The notes beneath the pieces are model-generated. The model saw only the letters and a list, made by a program, of their open reading frames with translations. It had not been told where the DNA came from and did not search any database. 64,000 nt of DNA from JADKAV01 sp037045455. Its GTDB lineage: Bacteria; Actinomycetota; Actinomycetes; S36-B12; UBA10799. The stretch covers positions 710,395 to 774,394 of the forward strand of contig JBAOIN010000016.1 of NCBI GenBank assembly GCA_037045455.1. Reading direction: 5' to 3'. Position numbers and translations under genes: made by a program. Positions 8,101-16,124 of the stretch are shown in pieces. The first letter of the stretch is position 1. Every line of letters begins with the position of its first letter.

Positions 8101-8649
8101 ATGCAACCGCTTCGGTACTCCATCAACGTCACCCTGGACGGCTGCATCGACCACCGCGTCGGAATCGCAGACGAGGAGCTTCACCAGCATGCGATGGAGT
8201 TCCTCGGGCAGGCGGACGGGCTGATCTTCGGTCGCGTGACCTACCAGATGATGGAGGATGCCTGGCGACTTCCCAACGACTCGCAGGGACTGCCGGAGTG
8301 GACCGCACCGTTTGCGCGAACGATCGACGCGGCCAAGAAGTATGTGGTGTCGAGCACACTGCAGGACGTCGACTGGAACGCTGAATTGCTGCGGGGCGAT
8401 CTCGCAACGGCCGTCGAGGAACTGAAGCAGCAGCCCGGGAATGGCCTGGTCACCGGTGGTGTGCAATTGCCGAAAGCCCTGGCCGAGTTCGGTTTGATCG
8501 ACGAGTACCAGTTCGTCGTTCACCCGCGGGTCGTGGGTCACGGTCCGTGGCTGTTCGAGGGTCTGTCCAACATGATTGACCTGCAGTTGGTGGACCGGCT
8601 GGAGTACGGCTCTGGGGCCGTGGCGCTGCGGTACGTGCCGAAACGCTAA
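8101..8649 (+). CDS. dihydrofolate reductase family protein (RibD C-terminal-like)
   Basis: A 182-residue protein with the DHFR/RibD_C fold. The start MQPLRYSINVTLDGCIDH and FLGQADGLIFGRVTYQMM are the usual first strand and NADPH-binding segment; KKYVVSSTLQDVDWN and GLVTGGVQLPKALAEFGLIDEYQFVVHPRVVGHG are the conserved later blocks. Members of this group in actinobacteria are mostly of unknown substrate and are not the essential folate enzyme. Start and length agree with the family. It stands alone, followed by a palindromic repeat. Confidence 0.85.
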   Translation: MQPLRYSINVTLDGCIDHRVGIADEELHQHAMEFLGQADGLIFGRVTYQMMEDAWRLPNDSQGLPEWTAPFARTIDAAKKYVVSSTLQDVDWNAELLRGDLATAVEELKQQPGNGLVTGGVQLPKALAEFGLIDEYQFVVHPRVVGHGPWLFEGLSNMIDLQLVDRLEYGSGAVALRYVPKR

Positions 8650-8681
8650 CGACCCGTCCGTTCGGCGTGCGCGATGTCGCG

Positions 8682-8768
8682 ATCGGTGAGCATCTCGGGC
8701 ATCGGTTAGCGATCCGGGCGCCCAAAACCCGCCCGTACTGCTCACGGATGCCCGGAATGCTCACGGAT
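8682..8768. repeat. 87-bp interspersed palindromic repeat, copy A
   Basis: It begins ATCGGTGAGCATCTCGGGC and ends GCCCGGAATGCTCACGGAT, which is a near-inverse, around the centre GGGCGCCCAAAACCCGCCCG. It lies between two genes that end towards it. Length and sequence match copies at 30065 and 40327. Confidence 0.85.
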
Positions 8769-8805
8769 CGGCTGGCCAGGCGGATGGCGATGCAAACCAC
8801 ACCGT

Positions 8806-9360
8806 TTACAGCCGCCGGTGCGGGTAAGGAACCACAGCCTCGGCCCGTGCCAGCAAATCCGATGCTTCGACGGCAGGCGGTGATTCCCGAAGCGCGGAGA
8901 GCTCGGTGTCAGATAGCGGCGCAACGGTGGTGACCTCGTCCTGCTGACCGGTCCAGCGCGCCCGCACCGCGGCATCGTTGTCCAGCAGAAAGGCGGCAAC
9001 GTAGGCCAGTGCCGCAGCGTGCTTGCACCAGTCGTACTCGCAGCCGTACGGACAGGTGCATTCGGCACGCACGTGGTCTAGAACCATCGCGGTGAGGCGC
9101 ACCGTGTAGGGGCGGCGGCCGCTGCCCTGGATGTTGGCGACGAACTCGCCGGGGAGGCTTTGCAGGTCGACGACCTGACCCGCGCGGGCATAGGTGCGGC
9201 CTCGAGACATGATCGTGTCCCGGGTCTCGGAGGCTGTGACCGACAGCAGGTCCTGTGCCGCCGGATGCGTGACCTTGCCAGGCTTGGCAACTTTCACACC
9301 ACCCTGAACAGCGCGCCGGGGCGCCGCCTCGAACCAGCCGCTCTGTCGTCGCGGACTCAT
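8806..9360 (-). CDS. SWIM zinc finger protein partner of SNF2 helicase
   Basis: A 184-residue protein with the SWIM motif in ECTCPYGCEYDWCKHAAAL (CxC then CxH), a zinc-binding fold for nucleic acid or protein contact. The segment before it, SRGRTYARAGQVVDLQ...VQGSGRRPYTV-type, is the small domain that usually precedes SWIM in these proteins. Its start overlaps the stop of the SNF2 gene upstream by four bases, so the two are co-translated. The pairing of a SWIM protein with a HepA-like SNF2 ATPase is common in bacteria and suggests a joint nucleoprotein-remodelling complex. The N-terminal 20 residues may be spurious if an internal start is used. Confidence 0.85.
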   Translation of the reverse strand: MSPRRQSGWFEAAPRRAVQGGVKVAKPGKVTHPAAQDLLSVTASETRDTIMSRGRTYARAGQVVDLQSLPGEFVANIQGSGRRPYTVRLTAMVLDHVRAECTCPYGCEYDWCKHAAALAYVAAFLLDNDAAVRARWTGQQDEVTTVAPLSDTELSALRESPPAVEASDLLARAEAVVPYPHRRL

Positions 9361-11927
9361 TGCAGAACCCGATCCCGGACAAGGGTCACCAGATCATTGA
9401 GTTCGGAATCCGACATCTCCGTGATGGCCGCCTCGGTGGAGCGGACGACGCTCGAGGCGACCGCCCGCTTGCCGGCCAGCGCCTCGTCGATGCGTTCCTC
9501 GATGGTCCCCGGGCACACCAGAACGTGCACCATGACCTTCTGGTTCTGACCGATGCGCCACACCCGGTCGGACGCTTGATCCTCCACGGCCGGATTCCAC
9601 CAGCGGTCCAGGTGGATCACGTGATTGGCGCGCACCAGCGTCAGTCCGGTTCCGCCCGCCTTGAGCGAGGCGATGAGCACGGGTGGTCCGTCGGTCGCGC
9701 TGAAGGCCGCCACTGTCTTGGATCGCGCCGTGCGGCTGTCCGACCCGGTGAGGGTGGCGACCTCCACGCCCAAGTGCTCGCGCAGGTGGTCGGCCAAATC
9801 CGGGACGAAGGACGCGAATTGGGTGAACACGACGACGGCCTGGCCCTCCTCGATGATCTGCCCGCACAGGTCGACCAAGCGGTCGATCTTGCCCGACCTG
9901 TCTCCCAACGCGCGCCGCGATTCGGTGAGCAACGCGGGGTGAACGCAGATCTGCTTGAGTCGCGAGATCCCTGCCAGCACCGCGCCGCGGCGTCCCATGC
10001 GGGCTGGCTGCTGGCCCGCGGCGTCCGCGCGGAGTTGCTCCAATGTCCCCATCATGTCGGCGACCACTGCTTCGTAGGCGCCGGCTTGTTCCCGGGTCAG
10101 GGTGCAGTCGTCGCGGATCACCTCGCGGTCGGGCAGGTCGTCGAGAATTCCTGGGTCAGTCTTCGTGCGGCGCAGGATGAACGGCGCGACCACTGCGCGC
10201 AGCCGTTCCAGGTTCTCCTGCTCGCCGTTGATGTAGAGCTCCTTGAAGCGTTTGCGGCGGGGTAGCAGACCGGGATGGGCGAATGCCATCAACGACCACA
10301 GGTCACCGAGATGGTTCTCCACGGGAGTTCCAGTGACGACCAAGCGCTGCTTCGCAGTCAGTGCGCGAGCGGCCCGGGCGGCATGGGTGTCGGGGTTCTT
10401 GATGGCCTGCGCTTCGTCAAGCACGACGCGGTGCCACTCGATCTCGGCCAGCGTCTCGTCGCGCGCAAGGAGCCCGTAGGTGGTGACCACGATGTCGGCA
10501 TCCAGGCGCTGCTGCACGTGCCCACGATCTGCGCCGTGGAACGCCGCGACCCTCAGGTCGGGCGTGAATTGCTCGGCCTGCCGCGCCCAGGTGTCGACCA
10601 GCGTGACAGGGCACACCACCAACGTCGGCCCGGGATGGTCGTTGTGGATCCAGGACAGGACCTGCAAGGTCTTGCCCAGTCCCATGTCATCGGCCAAGAC
10701 GCCGGCCACGTCATTGTCGGCCAGCCAGGTGAGCCACTCCAGGCCGGCTTGCTGATAGGGACGCAAGGTGGCCTGCACGTCGGGAGCCGGCAGGCTACGC
10801 GCGGGGACCAGGCCGGCGGGCAGGATTCGGTCGGCGTCGATCTCGATGCCCTCGAACACCGGATCGGTGAGCAGGTCGGCCGGCGAGACGGGCCGCTGCA
10901 AGCGCTTCAGCAGCGCCGCCAGCCGCTGGGCATCGCGTGGTTCGATCCGCAGCCACCGGCCACCCACGGAGACGAGTTCCGACTTGGCGGCAGCCAGCGC
11001 TCGCGCGTCTTCGGCAGTGAGCTCGACACCATCGACGAGCACGGATGCGGCCAAGCCGAGCTGGTCGATCGAGAACAGTCCCTGCCCGTCCCCAGAACCG
11101 GACAGGCGGCGGCGCACGGGTTTGGCGCGCAGCAAGCCACCGGGTGCAATGACGTCGAATCCTGCCTTCTGAAGCTTCGGGGTGGCCCGGTCGACGAACT
11201 CCAGTACCTGCGCTGTATCCAGGGCGACCGGCCGGGATAGATCCGCGGGTGCGGAAGTCCATGCCTTAGTCAGCATCTGCATCTCAACCGAGCGCCAGCG
11301 GTCCCAGTCAGCGCCGCCAAATGACTCTCCGGTGGCGTCGACCAGGGTCATGCGAGTGGTCGGCTCATCCAGACGGATGGCTAGTGGTGTCACGGTCCAC
11401 TCGTCGGGGTCCGGGGGATTGAGCACCAACGCGACGCGCGCGTTCGCGGACTGTCGGGCCACCACGTGATCAGCCCAGGCAACAGCGGCTGCGCGGGACG
11501 TCGGGTCGAGGTCCACAGCCACCTGGACCTGCGCCGTTGCCAGGTCATCGATGAAGTCCTGAAGCCGTGACTCAGGGTCGGCTGCAACCACCAAGCCCGA
11601 GGTCAGGCAATCAGTGCGTGCCGCGGCCAGCGACCGCCACAGTTCCGGTCCCGGCGCCGGTCGCCAGCGACCGTCCGGCAACGGAATCGCCAAGTCGCCC
11701 GTGGCGGCCCTGACTGCGAGGGTGAGACGCGCCAGAGCAATAGCGCGCGGACTCGCGTCTGCCCTGAGCGCCTCGGACAGAAACGGGGCCAGCCTGCCGT
11801 CGGTGGGCAGCGGCCAGACCCGCCCCGGCGCCATGCCGTCAGCAGTGGGCAGAGACCGCAACTCTCCCGCGCCGGAGCCCCTGCTCGTGGACCACAGTCC
11901 GTCAGCGTCGAGCAGGGCGTCCAGCAC
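9357..11927 (-). CDS. SNF2/HepA-family DNA-dependent ATPase (helicase-like)
   Basis: An 856-residue Swi2/Snf2-type DNA translocase. Walker A is GVLADDMGLGKTLQVLSWI at about residue 412, motif II is VLDEAQAIKNP (DEAQ, as in HepA/RapA relatives) near 504, motif III is VTGTPVENHLGDLWS, and the helicase-C part contains LKAGGTGLTLVRANHVI with motif VI SDRVWRIGQNQ near 790. The first 350 residues are poorly conserved. The GTG start is supported by TAGCCT exactly six bases upstream. It heads a two-gene operon with the SWIM protein. A role in transcription recycling or DNA repair is inferred from the family, not shown here. Confidence 0.93.
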   Translation of the reverse strand: MLDALLDADGLWSTSRGSGAGELRSLPTADGMAPGRVWPLPTDGRLAPFLSEALRADASPRAIALARLTLAVRAATGDLAIPLPDGRWRPAPGPELWRSLAAARTDCLTSGLVVAADPESRLQDFIDDLATAQVQVAVDLDPTSRAAAVAWADHVVARQSANARVALVLNPPDPDEWTVTPLAIRLDEPTTRMTLVDATGESFGGADWDRWRSVEMQMLTKAWTSAPADLSRPVALDTAQVLEFVDRATPKLQKAGFDVIAPGGLLRAKPVRRRLSGSGDGQGLFSIDQLGLAASVLVDGVELTAEDARALAAAKSELVSVGGRWLRIEPRDAQRLAALLKRLQRPVSPADLLTDPVFEGIEIDADRILPAGLVPARSLPAPDVQATLRPYQQAGLEWLTWLADNDVAGVLADDMGLGKTLQVLSWIHNDHPGPTLVVCPVTLVDTWARQAEQFTPDLRVAAFHGADRGHVQQRLDADIVVTTYGLLARDETLAEIEWHRVVLDEAQAIKNPDTHAARAARALTAKQRLVVTGTPVENHLGDLWSLMAFAHPGLLPRRKRFKELYINGEQENLERLRAVVAPFILRRTKTDPGILDDLPDREVIRDDCTLTREQAGAYEAVVADMMGTLEQLRADAAGQQPARMGRRGAVLAGISRLKQICVHPALLTESRRALGDRSGKIDRLVDLCGQIIEEGQAVVVFTQFASFVPDLADHLREHLGVEVATLTGSDSRTARSKTVAAFSATDGPPVLIASLKAGGTGLTLVRANHVIHLDRWWNPAVEDQASDRVWRIGQNQKVMVHVLVCPGTIEERIDEALAGKRAVASSVVRSTEAAITEMSDSELNDLVTLVRDRVLQ

Positions 11928-11933
11928 GCGTTC

Positions 11934-11939
11934 AGGCTA
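11934..11939 (-). promoter_or_regulatory. -10 box of the SNF2 operon (leaderless)
   Basis: On the minus strand TAGCCT is separated from the GTG at 11927 by six bases (GAACGC), which favours a leaderless transcript and fixes the SNF2 start. Confidence 0.5.
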
Positions 11940-11976
11940 GTCGGGCCAGGCGTCGCTCAAATGCAGCCTCTCGCTC

Positions 11977-11982
11977 TACCCT
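11977..11982 (+). promoter_or_regulatory. -10 box of the DUF3097 gene
   Basis: TACCCT lies seven bases before the GTG at 11990, and no Shine-Dalgarno sequence is seen. Confidence 0.4.
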
Positions 11983-11989
11983 GGCCAGC

Positions 11990-12808
11990 GTGGGTGACAG
12001 ATACGGCAGGGACGTCCTCGACGACAATCCGCATCGAAGGTCGCTGCCACAGATCCGGACCGTTGTGATCGAACCCGGCATGGTCGTGGAGTGCGCCGAA
12101 ACCGGGTACTGCGGGGCGGTCATCGGCGTGGAGAAGACTGCGCAGGGCCGGGCCGTGATGCTGGAGGACCGGGATGGACGCCGCCGGCTGTTCCCGTTGC
12201 GGATCGGTGCCTTTCTCGTCGAAGGGCAACCCGCCACCCTCCAGATCCCGGTGTCTGCAGCGGCGCCGAAGCGCTCCGCGTCAGGATCTCGCTTCGTCGA
12301 GGGAGCACGCGCTCGAGTCGCCCGGGGCAGTCGCATCTGGGTCGAGGGGATCCACGATGCCGAGCTGGTCGAGCGCGTCTGGGGTCACGACCTGCGCGTC
12401 GAAGGGGTGGTGGTGGAACCGCTGCACGGCGCCGATCAACTGGCCGATGCCGTAGCCCAGTTCGGTGCAGGGCCGGACCGAAAGCTTGGCGTGCTGCTAG
12501 ACCACCTCGTCCCCGGAAGTAAGGAGTCGCGGATAGCTGCCACCGTCACAGGTCCTCATGTCGAAGTCGTCGGGCACCCGTTCGTGGACATCTGGCAGGC
12601 CGTCAGGCCCGCAGCACTGGGCATCCGGGCCTGGCCGCAGGTGCCCCTCGGCACGCCCTGGAAAGCAGGAGTGATCGCTGCGCTGGGCTGGCCGTTCGAC
12701 GAGCGGGAGGCCTGGAATCACATCCTCTCGAGGGTGCGGGGATACGGCGACCTGGAACCGGCGTTGTCGGGACGGGTGGAGCAGTTGATCGACTTCGTGA
12801 CCGCTTGA
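11990..12808 (+). CDS. DUF3097 family protein
   Basis: A 272-residue actinobacterial protein recognised by its blocks: MGDRYGRDVLDDNPHRRSLP at the start, VECAETGYCGAVIGVEKTAQG, VMLEDRDGRRRLFPLRIGAF, WVEGIHDAELVERVWGHDLR and LGVLLDHLVPGSKESRIA. The middle block resembles Toprim-like small-molecule or nucleic-acid folds (EGIHDAELVE followed by LLDHLVPG), so a nucleic-acid-related role is possible. This is inference, because the family has no proven function. Divergent from the SNF2 operon with overlapping promoter regions. Confidence 0.85.
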   Translation: MGDRYGRDVLDDNPHRRSLPQIRTVVIEPGMVVECAETGYCGAVIGVEKTAQGRAVMLEDRDGRRRLFPLRIGAFLVEGQPATLQIPVSAAAPKRSASGSRFVEGARARVARGSRIWVEGIHDAELVERVWGHDLRVEGVVVEPLHGADQLADAVAQFGAGPDRKLGVLLDHLVPGSKESRIAATVTGPHVEVVGHPFVDIWQAVRPAALGIRAWPQVPLGTPWKAGVIAALGWPFDEREAWNHILSRVRGYGDLEPALSGRVEQLIDFVTA

Positions 12809-13075
12809 TCAGGGCTGGTCATACTCAAGAATCACCACGGCGTTGAACGCCTTCCGCAGCATCCGCAGGACATCGTCTTCGCCGGATTCCGGTTCTTCGG
12901 GGATGTCCCACGGTTGCTCGATCTCGTCGTGCATTCGAAGCAGGTCTTCCCTGTGCTCGGCGTCGAGCGCTTCGTCGAGCAGATCGCGCTCTTCAGCCGC
13001 AGGGACCGCTGCGTACAGAACGGGCAGCCCGGCGGGATCGCCAGGAAGCAGATCATCCAGCGACCAGTCCGACAT
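12809..13075 (-). CDS. small acidic hypothetical protein
   Basis: An 88-residue, strongly acidic protein (MSDWSLDDLLPGDPAGLPV start, DEIEQPWDIPEEPESGEDD). It has no Cys, no membrane segment and no recognised motif. The ATG at 13075 is preceded on the minus strand by TAGTGT ten bases upstream. Its stop abuts the stop of the convergent DUF3097 gene. Composition and low hydrophobicity suggest a real soluble protein rather than a shadow frame, but no function can be given. Confidence 0.6.
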   Translation of the reverse strand: MSDWSLDDLLPGDPAGLPVLYAAVPAAEERDLLDEALDAEHREDLLRMHDEIEQPWDIPEEPESGEDDVLRMLRKAFNAVVILEYDQP

Positions 13076-13132
13076 CGGATGACCGACACTACTTCACCCA
13101 TGCAGGGTCTGCCAGCGTGATGCAATGACCTC

Positions 13133-13652
13133 ATGGACGTGAGCGCGGTCTACCTGGAACTGTTCGGACGCATCCCGAATCTGGTGCGGGCTGCCGTGCA
13201 CGGGCTGGACGCCGAGCAGTTGCACGCTGTGCCACAGCCCGGGGCCAACTCGGTGGGCTGGCTGGTTTGGCACCTGACCCGGGTGCAGGACGACCACGTG
13301 GCAGAGGTCATGAACGAGCAGCAATTGTGGCCGCAGTGGGCGTCGCGGTTCGGACTCGACACCGGATGTGACGAATATCGGCTTCGGCCATACCCCGGCG
13401 GATGTGGACAGTGTCCGGCCGGAAAGCGCCAATGTGCTGGTCGACTACCACGACGCGGTCTATGCGCGGACCCGAACGTTGCTGGACAGTCTGGACGAGG
13501 CAGCCCTGGACCGAGTCGTGGACGAACGCTGGGACCCGCCGGTGACACTGGGCGTGCGGCTGATCAGCGTGGCCGACGACTCCTTGCAGCATGCCGGGCA
13601 GGCGCTGTACGCGCGGGGCCTTGTGCAAGCCGGCTGGCACCTGGGCTACTGA
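13133..13652 (+). pseudogene. DinB-family protein, frame broken by one surplus base
   Basis: The first frame (from ATG 13133) encodes LFGRIPNLVRAAVHGLD...GANSVGWLVWHLTRVQDDHV, the usual start of a DinB/DUF664-type protein with its metal His in WHLTRVQDDH. Similarity then jumps to the next frame near 13365-13375: NIGFGHTPADVDSVRPE to VRLISVADDSLQHAGQALYARGL, which has the C-terminal His of the family (QHAGQ). The full span is 3n+1 long, so one extra base explains it. Both halves look undecayed, so a sequencing or assembly error is more likely than gene death. DinB-like proteins are metal-dependent, often thiol-dependent, transferases. Confidence 0.75.
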
Positions 13653-13796
13653 CGTCCAGGTCCACACCTGGAGTCGCTTGCTGCTGGGCGTCGAAGCGGT
13701 CGCGGCGATCGTTACGGCCGGAACCCCGGCGTGACTGCTTGGCGCGTGGCGCGATAGTCCGGGCGTTCGGGGGTTCCCCCTGACGTACCCCGGCCG

Positions 13797-13802
13797 TATC
13801 CT
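13797..13802 (+). promoter_or_regulatory. -10 box of secreted-protein gene
   Basis: TATCCT, close to the consensus TATAAT, is followed by six bases (GTCGGG) and ATG 13809, which fits leaderless initiation. Confidence 0.5.
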
Positions 13803-13808
13803 GTCGGG

Positions 13809-14423
13809 ATGATCGCTCGAATCGCGCTCGCCACCGCAGCCGCCGCGGCAGTCAGTGTGCTCCCCGCGCAGGCCCGGGAACTGCCGCCGGGTTCCATCAC
13901 TCACCGCAACTCTCAGTACTGGACGTGGGCTGGGCCTCGAAACTGGCTATCCGCTGACGGTGCCTACGCGATCACCATTACGTCGGGAAACGGGCTCATG
14001 TCGATCGACCGTGGGTTCAACACGACCATCTGTGCCACCGGAAACACGGTGCAGGAGTCGGTCACTGCGTTCTTCGCTCAGCAACGGGCGACATTGCGAC
14101 AATCCCTGGCCGCCAACTGGCGCCGTGCCCGGCTTGACGCCGGACGGATCCGTCAACTTCCCGAGTCGGGCTATGGGCAGTTGTACTTCCGGCAGACGGT
14201 GGGGGTCAGCGGCCGGTCGCAGGGTCGCGGCTTCGCCGGAATCGTGGAGTACGACTACTCGCTGGCCAGCGGGCCGACCTACTGTTACCAGCGCAGCACG
14301 TCGAGAGTTGCGCCGGCGGCTGGCTTCCGCCGTTCGATGCGGCAACTGAACTCGGTGATCGGCTCGTTGGCCTACTTCGGTCCGGGCGCTCCGGACGAGG
14401 TTCCGGAACGACGTCCGGCATAA
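13809..14423 (+). CDS. secreted hypothetical protein
   Basis: A 204-residue protein with a Sec signal peptide (MIARIALATAAAAAVSVLPAQA, likely cleaved after QARA or QA). The mature part has two cysteines (TTICATG and PTYCYQR) that could form a disulphide, and blocks of alternating polar and hydrophobic residues such as NSQYWTWAGPRNW and QLYFRQTVGV, suggesting a beta-rich extracellular domain. No family is recognised. The M1 peptidase gene follows after 27 bases, so both may be exported from one transcript. Confidence 0.7.
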   Translation: MIARIALATAAAAAVSVLPAQARELPPGSITHRNSQYWTWAGPRNWLSADGAYAITITSGNGLMSIDRGFNTTICATGNTVQESVTAFFAQQRATLRQSLAANWRRARLDAGRIRQLPESGYGQLYFRQTVGVSGRSQGRGFAGIVEYDYSLASGPTYCYQRSTSRVAPAAGFRRSMRQLNSVIGSLAYFGPGAPDEVPERRPA

Positions 14424-14450
14424 CTGAACTGCACAAGGGAAAGGATCAGG

Positions 14451-16019
14451 ATGAGGACTCGCTGGGTATTCGCCGTGACAGCTGCTCTGACGTTCGTGGT
14501 ACCGGCCGGGGCCAGCGCCCATCCCGGGAATCACGGCGGTGGTGGCGGGAAGCCGACGGATGGCGCTCGAACCCTACGAGACCCGATCCTGCCGCAGATC
14601 GGGAACGGCGGGTACGACGCTGCTCACTACCGGATCGCGCTGGATTACGACCCGGCGACCAACACGTTCAACAGCGCCCGGACCACGATGTGGGCGCGGG
14701 CGACGGCGACGCTTGATGAATTCAGCCTCGACTTCCAGGACCTGCCGGTCTCCAGCGTGACCGTCAACGGCAAGCCGGCGGACTTCGAGCAAGTGGACGC
14801 GACCCCGCAGCTCAGCACGAATCCAGCAGTCACCCAGCCGATGAAACTGGTTGTGGATCCGCATCCGTCTGCGCGGCCGAAGGCCGGACGGCTGTTCAGC
14901 GTCGACGTCCGCTACAGCGGGACGCCGAAGGCGATCACCGACGCCGACGAGTCGATTGAGGGCTGGGTCCGCGCGTGCTATCCGCTCACCCCGCCACAGA
15001 CCTGCGACGGCGCTTTCGTCGTCAACGAGCCGATCGGCGCCCAGAGTTGGTTCCCGTCGAACAACTACCCCAGTGACAAGGCGACGTTCGACACCTCGAT
15101 CACCGTTCCCGCCGGCAAGACCGCGCTCGGGGTGGGGGAGCACGTGGGGACCCGGGACAACGGCGATGGCACGGTGACGTGGCGGTGGCGGGAACACCGA
15201 CCGACTGCGACGTACCTGACCACGGCGACGGTGGGCGACTTCACGTATTCCGAGGAGTCGATGACCGAGACCACCACAGGTCGCACGCTGCCGGTGTACA
15301 ACGCGGTGGACGCCACTGCCACACCAGCGCAGTTGACGGCGATTCAGGCCACCCTGCAGCAGGCCCCGGGGCAGCTGAACTTCCTCAGCGACATCTTCGG
15401 CCGTTATCCCTTCGGGTCGACCGGTGCCGTGGCCGACAAGGCCGCGGGTGTGGGTTACGCGCTGGAGGTGCAGGGCAAGCCGCACTACGCGGGCAGTTTC
15501 AGCAGTGGCAACCCATCGATCAGCGTGAGCACGCAACTTCACGAGATCGCCCACCAGTGGTTCGGCAACAGCGTGACCTTGCAGACCTGGGCAGACATCT
15601 GGTTCAACGAGGGCTGGGCGAACTGGAGCACGTGGTACTGGTCATGGAAGACGCAAGGCGGCCAGGACCCGGCCGCGCGTTTCGACAGCGCCTATGCGTC
15701 CCCGAGCAGCGACTGGTCGATCGCCCCTGCAGTCCTGGACGGCGAGCCCGCGAACCTCTTCGATACGTTCCCGACCTACACCCGAGGTGCCATGACGGTG
15801 CAGGGCTACCGGGAGATCGTGGGTGACCAGCGGTTCTTCGCCTTCGCGCAACTTCTGCAGCGCAAGTACGCCTACGACAACCTGAGCACGCAGGAGTTCA
15901 TCGCCGAGGCGAAACGAGCCAGCGGTTTGAAGGGCGCGAAACTGGCGTTGCTCGACCAGTACTTCCAGCAGTGGTTGTACGGGACGACCAAGCCGACGAT
16001 CGTGCCGGAGTCCTTCTGA
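14451..16019 (+). CDS. secreted M1-family zinc metallopeptidase
   Basis: A 522-residue exported aminopeptidase-like enzyme. The signal peptide is the first 24 or so residues (ending PAGASA), followed by a His/Gly-rich stretch. The beta-rich N-terminal domain of M1 enzymes precedes the catalytic site LHEIAHQWFGNS (HExxH near residue 364) with the third zinc ligand Glu in WFNEGWA about 20 residues later. The usual GxMEN exopeptidase loop is replaced by a VGYALEVQGKPHYA-type segment, so strict aminopeptidase specificity is uncertain. The M1 C-terminal helical domain is short, as in many actinobacterial secreted members. It converges on a tiny membrane gene at 16020. Confidence 0.9.
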   Translation: MRTRWVFAVTAALTFVVPAGASAHPGNHGGGGGKPTDGARTLRDPILPQIGNGGYDAAHYRIALDYDPATNTFNSARTTMWARATATLDEFSLDFQDLPVSSVTVNGKPADFEQVDATPQLSTNPAVTQPMKLVVDPHPSARPKAGRLFSVDVRYSGTPKAITDADESIEGWVRACYPLTPPQTCDGAFVVNEPIGAQSWFPSNNYPSDKATFDTSITVPAGKTALGVGEHVGTRDNGDGTVTWRWREHRPTATYLTTATVGDFTYSEESMTETTTGRTLPVYNAVDATATPAQLTAIQATLQQAPGQLNFLSDIFGRYPFGSTGAVADKAAGVGYALEVQGKPHYAGSFSSGNPSISVSTQLHEIAHQWFGNSVTLQTWADIWFNEGWANWSTWYWSWKTQGGQDPAARFDSAYASPSSDWSIAPAVLDGEPANLFDTFPTYTRGAMTVQGYREIVGDQRFFAFAQLLQRKYAYDNLSTQEFIAEAKRASGLKGAKLALLDQYFQQWLYGTTKPTIVPESF

Positions 16020-16124
16020 TCATCCAGCGACGGTCTGGAAGATCCATACGCCAAGCAGGACGCCGGCCAGGATGGCGACCAGTTGCAGGATGAGCATGGC
16101 CAGTTTCCATGCCGTGGTGTTCAT
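16020..16124 (-). CDS. 34-residue single-pass membrane microprotein
   Basis: MNTTAWKLAMLILQLVAILA is the first of two halves of one continuous hydrophobic helix that ends GVWIFQTVAG. The ATG overlaps the stop of the SHOCT membrane protein gene (GAATGA), so it is translationally coupled to it, and its own stop abuts the stop of the M1 gene. Coupling and perfect membrane-helix composition make it credible despite its size. It may be a subunit or regulator of the upstream membrane protein. Confidence 0.6.
   Translation of the reverse strand: MNTTAWKLAMLILQLVAILAGVLLGVWIFQTVAG

Noticed and set aside
13365..13375. Programmed ribosomal frameshift in the DinB gene
   Set aside because: No slippery sequence or pseudoknot is evident, and four other genes show the same +1 pattern without a common motif.
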